A stretch of DNA of 64,000 nucleotides from Lutibacter sp. Its GTDB lineage: Bacteria; Bacteroidota; Bacteroidia; Flavobacteriales; Flavobacteriaceae. Below the pieces are notes generated by a model, which did not search any database, had not been told where the DNA came from, and worked only from the letters and a program-made list of their open reading frames with translations. Positions 59,389-64,000 of this stretch are shown piece after piece. How positions within the stretch are numbered: position 1 is the stretch's first letter; every line of letters starts with the position of its first letter. Location of the stretch: positions 1 to 64,000 of the forward strand of contig DAIDMK010000013.1 of NCBI GenBank assembly GCA_027449025.1, in the 5' to 3' direction. The translations under genes and the position numbers were made by a program.

Positions 59389-60317
59389 TGAAAAATTTTT
59401 ACAGCAACGGAAAATTATTACTCACAGGCGAATATTTTGTACTTGAAGGCGCAAAATCGTTGGCTATTCCTACAACTTGTGGACAAGATTTGGTAGTTGA
59501 ACCAATTAATGAACCACAATTACTTTGGGATAGTTATTCAAATGAAGGAAAATGCTGGTTGGAAGCAATTTTTGATTTACCAAAACTGCGTTTGGCGAGT
59601 GCTACTTTTGAAGTAGAAGAAGATGGAGGAAATGATAAACTTGCTGAAAATTTAAATAAAATATTAGTTGAAGCAAAAAAACTAAATCCTTCTTTTTTGA
59701 ATTCTGATAAAGGGTTTTCAGTAAAAACAAAACTAACATTTCCTAAAAATTGGGGATTGGGAACTTCTTCAACGTTAATTAATAACATTGCAAATTGGGC
59801 TAAAATTAATCCTTATAAATTATTAGAAAACACCTTTGGTGGAAGTGGTTACGATATTGCTTGCGCACAAAATAACACACCAATTTTATATACAAAAAAG
59901 GGATTTGAGCCAATTATAGAAAAAGTAGATTTCAATCCCATATTTAAAGATCAATTGTATTTTGTGCATTTGAATAAAAAACAAAATAGCAGGGAAGGAA
60001 TTGAGCGCTATAAAAATCTGAAAGGAAATCTAACTTCAGAACTCAAACAAATATCTGAATTATCAGAAGCGTTTTTAACCTGTAAAAAATTAGCTGATTT
60101 CGAAATGTTAATGAAAGAACATGAACAAATCGTTTCAAAAACAATTCAATTAAAGCCAATTCAGGATGAATTATTTTCTGATTATTTCGGACAAACAAAA
60201 AGTTTGGGCGCTTGGGGAGGCGATTTTATTTTGGCTACAGGAAATGAGGATTCTCCAATTTATTTTAATAAAAAAGGATTTCAAACGGTAATTCCTTATC
60301 AAGATTTAATTTTATAA
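59388..60317 (+). CDS. GHMP-family kinase (GYDIA type, mevalonate-pathway candidate)
   Basis: A 309-residue kinase of the galactose/homoserine/mevalonate/phosphomevalonate superfamily. The N-terminal YSNGKLLLTGEYFVLEGAKS, the ATP loop KNWGLGTSSTLINNI and the FGGSGYDIACA block place it in the GYDIA subfamily. Substrate is not proven, but overlap by one base with HMG-CoA reductase makes mevalonate or phosphomevalonate the likely acceptor. The C-terminal GGDFILATG motif is shorter than in true mevalonate kinases. Confidence 0.88.
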   Translation: MKNFYSNGKLLLTGEYFVLEGAKSLAIPTTCGQDLVVEPINEPQLLWDSYSNEGKCWLEAIFDLPKLRLASATFEVEEDGGNDKLAENLNKILVEAKKLNPSFLNSDKGFSVKTKLTFPKNWGLGTSSTLINNIANWAKINPYKLLENTFGGSGYDIACAQNNTPILYTKKGFEPIIEKVDFNPIFKDQLYFVHLNKKQNSREGIERYKNLKGNLTSELKQISELSEAFLTCKKLADFEMLMKEHEQIVSKTIQLKPIQDELFSDYFGQTKSLGAWGGDFILATGNEDSPIYFNKKGFQTVIPYQDLIL

Positions 60318-60322
60318 AGGTG

Positions 60323-60404
60323 CGTCATTCTGAACTTGTTTCAGAATCTCACATAGTTAATTTATTAATAGAACATGAGAACCTGAACTAAATTCAGGTT
60401 GACG
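60323..60404. repeat. REP-like double-hairpin inverted repeat
   Basis: Two 29-nt arms (60323-60351, starting cgtcattctgaa, and 60376-60404, ending caggttgacg) are imperfect inverted copies around a 24-nt AT-rich spacer. Each arm is itself a small hairpin (ttctga...tcagaa and acctga...tcaggt). The layout is that of an extragenic palindromic element between two plus-strand genes; it may also weakly end transcription. Confidence 0.7.
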
Positions 60405-60417
60405 AAAAGAAAAAACA

Positions 60418-61629
60418 ATGAAGAAAAAACTAGTTATAATTGGAGGCGGAGCAGCAGGTTTTTTTGCTGCCATAAATGCTGCAGAAATGCATCCTGATTT
60501 GGAAGTTATTATTTTAGAAGGAAGTAATAAAGTATTGCAGAAAGTAAAAGTTTCCGGCGGTGGTCGTTGCAATGTAAGTCACGCCTGTTTTACCCCAAAT
60601 GAATTGGTGGAATTTTATCCAAGAGGAAAAAAAGAATTGTTGGGACCATTTCATCAATTTATGACTGGTGATACCATGGACTGGTTTGAAAATAGAGGTG
60701 TACCTTTAAAAATTGAAGATGACAATCGTATTTTTCCCGAATCCAATTCCTCGCAAACGATTATCGATTGCTTTTTGGAAAGCGCAAAAAATGCCGGCGT
60801 AAAACTAAAAACAAGCACCAGAGTTGATGCTATTGAAAAAAATGAGGATAAGTTCATTATAAAAACAAATGCAGAAACTTTTACGGCCGATTATTTATTG
60901 GTGGCAGCTGGAAGCAATGCCAAAGTTTGGACTATGTTGGAAGGTTTGGGACATACCATCATAAAACCTGTTCCTTCTTTGTTTACCTTCAATATTGTTG
61001 ATGAAAGATTAAAGGACATTCCTGGCATTTCAGTTCCAAAAGCAAGTGTTAATGTTATTGATTCAAAATTATCGGCAGAAGGGCCTTTGTTAATCACGCA
61101 TTGGGGTTTAAGCGGACCGGGTATTTTAAAGCTTTCGGCTTGGGGCGCGCTGGAATTTCATAAAAAAGATTATCAGTTTGAAATAGCAGTGAACTGGTTG
61201 TCAAAATCCTTTGAAAAAGTATTGGATGAATTGAAATCCGCCAAAATGAACCAACCCAAAAAGCAAGTGATTTTACATTCAGTTTTTGAAGAAATTTCAA
61301 AACGATTGTGGGAAAAACTGGTTACAGCTGCTCAAATTCAATCAGATTCTCAATGGGCACAATTAAATAATAAGCAATTGGAGTCCTTGGCAAGCCAACT
61401 TACTAAAAGCGGTTTTAAAGTTTCTGGAAAAAGCACTTTTAAGGATGAATTTGTGACAGCGGGAGGCATCGATTTAAAAGAAATTAATTTTAAACGTTTT
61501 CAAAGCAAATTGCATAAAAACTTGTTTTTTGCCGGAGAAGTTCTAAATATTGATGCGGTTACTGGCGGATTTAATTTTCAAAATGCTTGGACTGGTGGGT
61601 GGATTGTGGCTTCTTCAGTAGAAAGTTGA
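60418..61629 (+). CDS. HI0933/BaiN-family FAD-dependent oxidoreductase
   Basis: A 403-residue flavoprotein with the N-terminal dinucleotide fold KLVIIGGGAAGFFAAINAAE, the family signature KVKVSGGGRCNVSHAC, an inserted domain in the middle and the C-terminal FAD-closing FAGEVLNIDAVTGGFNFQNA segment. Family members include BaiN-type reductases; the physiological substrate of most is unknown. It stands 100 nt after the GHMP kinase gene, separated by a REP-like element, so co-expression with the mevalonate genes is doubtful. Confidence 0.92.
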   Translation: MKKKLVIIGGGAAGFFAAINAAEMHPDLEVIILEGSNKVLQKVKVSGGGRCNVSHACFTPNELVEFYPRGKKELLGPFHQFMTGDTMDWFENRGVPLKIEDDNRIFPESNSSQTIIDCFLESAKNAGVKLKTSTRVDAIEKNEDKFIIKTNAETFTADYLLVAAGSNAKVWTMLEGLGHTIIKPVPSLFTFNIVDERLKDIPGISVPKASVNVIDSKLSAEGPLLITHWGLSGPGILKLSAWGALEFHKKDYQFEIAVNWLSKSFEKVLDELKSAKMNQPKKQVILHSVFEEISKRLWEKLVTAAQIQSDSQWAQLNNKQLESLASQLTKSGFKVSGKSTFKDEFVTAGGIDLKEINFKRFQSKLHKNLFFAGEVLNIDAVTGGFNFQNAWTGGWIVASSVES

Positions 61630-61705
61630 AAAGTTAAATGTTAAAAGTTAAAAATACCGGTTAAGTTGTCTATTTTATCTTCTTTTTTCTTTATATTCTT
61701 TTCAA

Positions 61706-61945
61706 TTATTCATTAAAAATTTGTCCCCGATGAGGTTTCAACGCATCTCTGTATCTTTTCATATCCACTTCATCCACTACAATAAAAGCAATACCGTGCA
61801 TTTCTGAAATAATGGAAAAATTAATTTCGTAAAAATGTAATTTTTCTGCTACCGCAAACTCTTTCAAATGAACGCAATGGTGTTCGGCAGTTTTTTGAGC
61901 GGTTTCCCCTCTAAAATCCCATATCAATTTTAATTTTCTATCCAT
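61706..61945 (-). CDS. Small conserved hypothetical protein
   Basis: A 79-residue soluble protein with a predicted beta-alpha-beta layout: LKLIWDFRG, AEHHCVHLKEFAV, FYEINFSIISEMHGIAFIVV and DEVDMKRYRDALKPHRG. The HHCVH cluster could bind metal, but no family was recognised. Its start overlaps the stop of the thiamine diphosphokinase gene by 8 nt, so it is translated from the same mRNA. The similar short ferredoxin-like architecture and the coupling suggest a real gene. Confidence 0.75.
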   Translation of the reverse strand: MDRKLKLIWDFRGETAQKTAEHHCVHLKEFAVAEKLHFYEINFSIISEMHGIAFIVVDEVDMKRYRDALKPHRGQIFNE

Positions 61946-62564
61946 AATAATTGTTTTTATCGTTGCTTACATAAACCAACAGTTCTCCACCTTTGAAAGA
62001 GATTTGAACATCATTGCTAAAAGCTGTATTTCTTGTTCCTATGCGTTTTCCGAAAGTTAAAGTTTCATTTATAATTGGATAAGCCAATCCTTCCGTAAAG
62101 ATTTCATGAGCAATTGGAAAAGGAATTAAGGAAATGTTTTTACCTTTTACATTGGTGAGCGTGATTTGTTCTTCAATAAAAAAGTAAGTTCCGAAATCAT
62201 CAAAAAAGGATATTTTTAAACTATTTTTCCAATGCAACGCAGTACTGATATTTCCTAAAAAATGATCGTGTTCCTTGCCACTTCCGCCATAAACATCAAT
62301 ATTGATGTAACCCCTGTTTTTTAAAATGGCCAACGCTTTGTCGAAATCGGTAAAATTTTGATCGGGCGTGTTAATCACTTCAATATTGCTGGGGATTGTA
62401 TGAATAGAGTCGAAATCTCCCGTAACCAAATCGGGTTTTATATTTTTCGATTTGAAATGTTCGTAGGCACCGTCGATGGCACAAACAAGATCGTAGCCTG
62501 ATAAATCTGGAAATATTTTAGGTTCCGCGCCGTTAAGCAGGATAAATACCTTTTTAGAATTCAT
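61938..62564 (-). CDS. Thiamine diphosphokinase
   Basis: A 208-residue protein read from the ATG at 62564 (nine codons after an in-frame upstream ATG that adds an unlikely hydrophobic start). The catalytic half has CAIDGAYEHF, the GDFDS motif (PDLVTGDFDSI) and DFDKALAIL. The GGSGKEHDHFLGNI segment and the C-terminal beta-sandwich (about 130-208, GTRNTAFSNDVQISFKGGEL) complete the fold. It converts thiamine to thiamine diphosphate with ATP, supplying the cofactor for enzymes such as SucA. Confidence 0.92.
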   Translation of the reverse strand: MNSKKVFILLNGAEPKIFPDLSGYDLVCAIDGAYEHFKSKNIKPDLVTGDFDSIHTIPSNIEVINTPDQNFTDFDKALAILKNRGYINIDVYGGSGKEHDHFLGNISTALHWKNSLKISFFDDFGTYFFIEEQITLTNVKGKNISLIPFPIAHEIFTEGLAYPIINETLTFGKRIGTRNTAFSNDVQISFKGGELLVYVSNDKNNYYG

Positions 62565-62640
62565 AGGGCAAAAATAACTAAAAAGGCACATTAAGTTGAA
62601 AAATTAAGAAGAATCTTCAAATTTACTTTTCTTAGGAAAC

Positions 62641-62997
62641 TTATTTTTTTAACCAAGTAAGTGCAATAATTCCTATTCGAGAAATTAAAAATATAATGAC
62701 ACCAAAAATTGTTGAAATCATAGATACTTTTAAACCGCCAGCTAAAACTGTGGTCGGAATTTCACCTGCCATTTGTATGTAATCAAATGCTTGAAGAAGT
62801 CCAAGTAATTGGCCTAAAACTCCCCAAATTAAGGCAAATAAACCTATAGATGATATTAATGATAATGTTTTTGAATCATCTTTTTTAAGATTTAAAAAAC
62901 CTTTTACAATTAAAATAATAATAACGATTAAAATTAGTAAGGAAGGAAACATGAAATAAGGCCCGCCTTCATACATTCTTTGAAGAAGTGTTGACAT
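62641..62997 (-). CDS. Short MotA/TolQ/ExbB-like membrane protein
   Basis: A 118-residue protein with three hydrophobic helices (about 17-34, 45-70 and 88-113). The GVLGQLLGLLQAFDYIQMAG and VLAGGLKVSMISTIFGVIIF segments match the last two helices of MotA/TolQ/ExbB proton channels. It lacks the large cytoplasmic domain of ExbB, and no ExbD/TolR partner gene is beside it. Such minimal proteins are frequent in flavobacteria; the function is unknown. Confidence 0.8.
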   Translation of the reverse strand: MSTLLQRMYEGGPYFMFPSLLILIVIIILIVKGFLNLKKDDSKTLSLISSIGLFALIWGVLGQLLGLLQAFDYIQMAGEIPTTVLAGGLKVSMISTIFGVIIFLISRIGIIALTWLKK

Positions 62998-63208
62998 AAT
63001 ATTTAGATTTTAAATTAAACTTCTTCGAAAGTAAAATGAATTTTGCCAGAAAATTTTAATTTGAGACAGATGGTTAATAAATGCATCTATTTAACGAATT
63101 TAGCATTTAATTTGTCATACTTTGTTATTTACAAGTAAAAAAGGGGAGCAAATTGGTAAATGGTCTCTAAAAAAATAATGATTCAAATAAAATGTGCAAT
63201 TTGCAACT

Positions 63209-64000
63209 ATGAATTTCTCTCCAATTAGTACATCTAAATTTATCGCATTACATATTCTTTTTTGGGTAGGTGTTTGGTTTTTCTTCTTGTATTTTTTTAG
63301 TTACAATTCTAATGACACTATTTTTGTTGTTTGGTTTTCGAGTTTTTTACTGCCAGTGGCAATGTTTACAACTTATTTTGTGGTTTATTTTTTACTGCCT
63401 AAATATCTATTTAGTAAAAAGTATAAATTATTTATTTTGTATAGTATTTACACCTTAATTATTTCATCATATTTAATTATAATATCAATGTTTGGGTGTT
63501 TTATATTTTTATCAAAATTAAAAATTGCGAATATGCCTTTAATGAGCCGAAATTTTTGGTTTGTTTTAATATTGGTCTATTTAGTAGTTGGCTTGGTAAG
63601 TTTTGTAAGCTTATTAAATCATAATTTCAAAACAATTTCAAAAAATAAAGAACTTCAAAATAAAATTTTAGAAACTCAGTTACAAATTAAAAATCAGGAA
63701 TTACACTATTTAAAGAAGCAAATCCATCCACATTTTTTATTCAATACCTTAAATACTATTTATGGATTTGCATTGAAGCAATCAAAAGACACACCTGAAA
63801 TTATTTTAAAGCTTTCAAATTTGTTGGACTATATTTTGTATCAGGTTAATAAACCTAAAGTTAGTTTAAAAGAGGAAGTTTTACATATTAAAGAATATAT
63901 TGAATTAGAGAAAATTAGATTTCAGGACACATTGAATATTTCGTTTAAATCAGAGGCTATTTCAGAGGAAATTGAAGTGGCGCCAATGTTGTTAATTCCT
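63209..64000 (+). CDS. LytS/YehU-type sensor histidine kinase (cut by window end)
   Basis: The frame from the ATG at 63209 is open to the last base (264 codons). Four membrane helices (about 8-135) are followed by a coiled linker (ISKNKELQNKILETQLQIKN) and the His_kinase domain with LKKQIHPHFLFNTLNTIYGF, phospho-acceptor His173. LEEVLHIKEYIELEKIRFQD-type sequence (SLKEEVLHIKEYIELEKIRF) continues it, and MLLIP begins the ATPase part. This family normally pairs with a LytTR-domain regulator encoded just downstream, which lies outside the window. Confidence 0.92.
   Translation, partial: MNFSPISTSKFIALHILFWVGVWFFFLYFFSYNSNDTIFVVWFSSFLLPVAMFTTYFVVYFLLPKYLFSKKYKLFILYSIYTLIISSYLIIISMFGCFIFLSKLKIANMPLMSRNFWFVLILVYLVVGLVSFVSLLNHNFKTISKNKELQNKILETQLQIKNQELHYLKKQIHPHFLFNTLNTIYGFALKQSKDTPEIILKLSNLLDYILYQVNKPKVSLKEEVLHIKEYIELEKIRFQDTLNISFKSEAISEEIEVAPMLLIP

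Noticed and set aside
1-64000. CRISPR array, prophage or rRNA operon
   Set aside because: No regularly spaced repeats, phage structural genes or rRNA sequences were seen.

Overview
The window is about 64 kb of AT-rich DNA from a bacterium of the Bacteroidota, most likely the family Flavobacteriaceae. The evidence is a SprA-type gliding/type IX secretion gene, a TonB energy transducer, Bacteroidetes-type promoter boxes (TTG, 19-nt spacer, TAnnTTTG) ahead of a tRNA gene, three POT peptide transporters next to a dipeptidyl peptidase IV, a class II HMG-CoA reductase paired with a GYDIA-type GHMP kinase, and an IntDOT-like tyrosine recombinase.

Layout. 0-2.1 kb: an FHS sugar transporter and a decayed IS4-type transposase. 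2.1-9.1 kb: signalling genes, with a very large hybrid histidine kinase (PAS/GAF/PAS/GAF/PAS) and a convergent three-gene operon encoding a cobalamin-binding protein with the CarH-type Trp...Glu-His signature, a small helical protein and a soluble histidine kinase. 9.1-10.8 kb: a thioredoxin-like lipoprotein bracketed by a direct repeat. 11-16.8 kb: an accessory island next to tRNA-Asn, with an integrase broken by one stop codon, five small hypothetical genes (one with a homopolymer frameshift) and two copies of a ~68-nt putative small RNA. 17-33 kb: core metabolism and envelope genes on both strands: sucA-sucB, an aspartic protease, TonB, gcvH-vanZ, sprA (interrupted by an in-frame TGA), ruvA and maeB. 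33.4-34.3 kb: an IS66-type transposase remnant.

34.3-47.7 kb: a long co-directional cluster (phosphorelay kinase, CheY-like regulator, HEAT protein, membrane GT2 glycosyltransferase, LTA-synthase-like sulfatase with TPRs, TPR/YaiO outer-membrane barrel, CYTH protein, Na+/H+ antiporter, LpxH-like phosphoesterase, GT28-like glycosyltransferase). It reads as a sensor-controlled system that makes and exports an envelope glycan or glycolipid. 48-49.2 kb: a zinc alcohol dehydrogenase. 50-58 kb: peptide utilisation (DPP IV, three POT transporters, a secreted thioredoxin). 58-62.6 kb: mevalonate-pathway genes, a flavoprotein and thiamine diphosphokinase. 62.6-64 kb: an ExbB/TolQ-like membrane protein and the start of a LytS-type sensor kinase cut by the window edge.

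Three otherwise continuous genes (integrase, sprA, one island gene) each carry a single lesion. This could mean recent gene inactivation or base-level errors in the assembly; the sequence alone cannot decide. The strongest candidates for undescribed biology are the cobalamin/histidine-kinase operon (6.8-9.1 kb), the paired small RNAs (12.7 and 15.1 kb) and the 34-48 kb envelope-glycan cluster.
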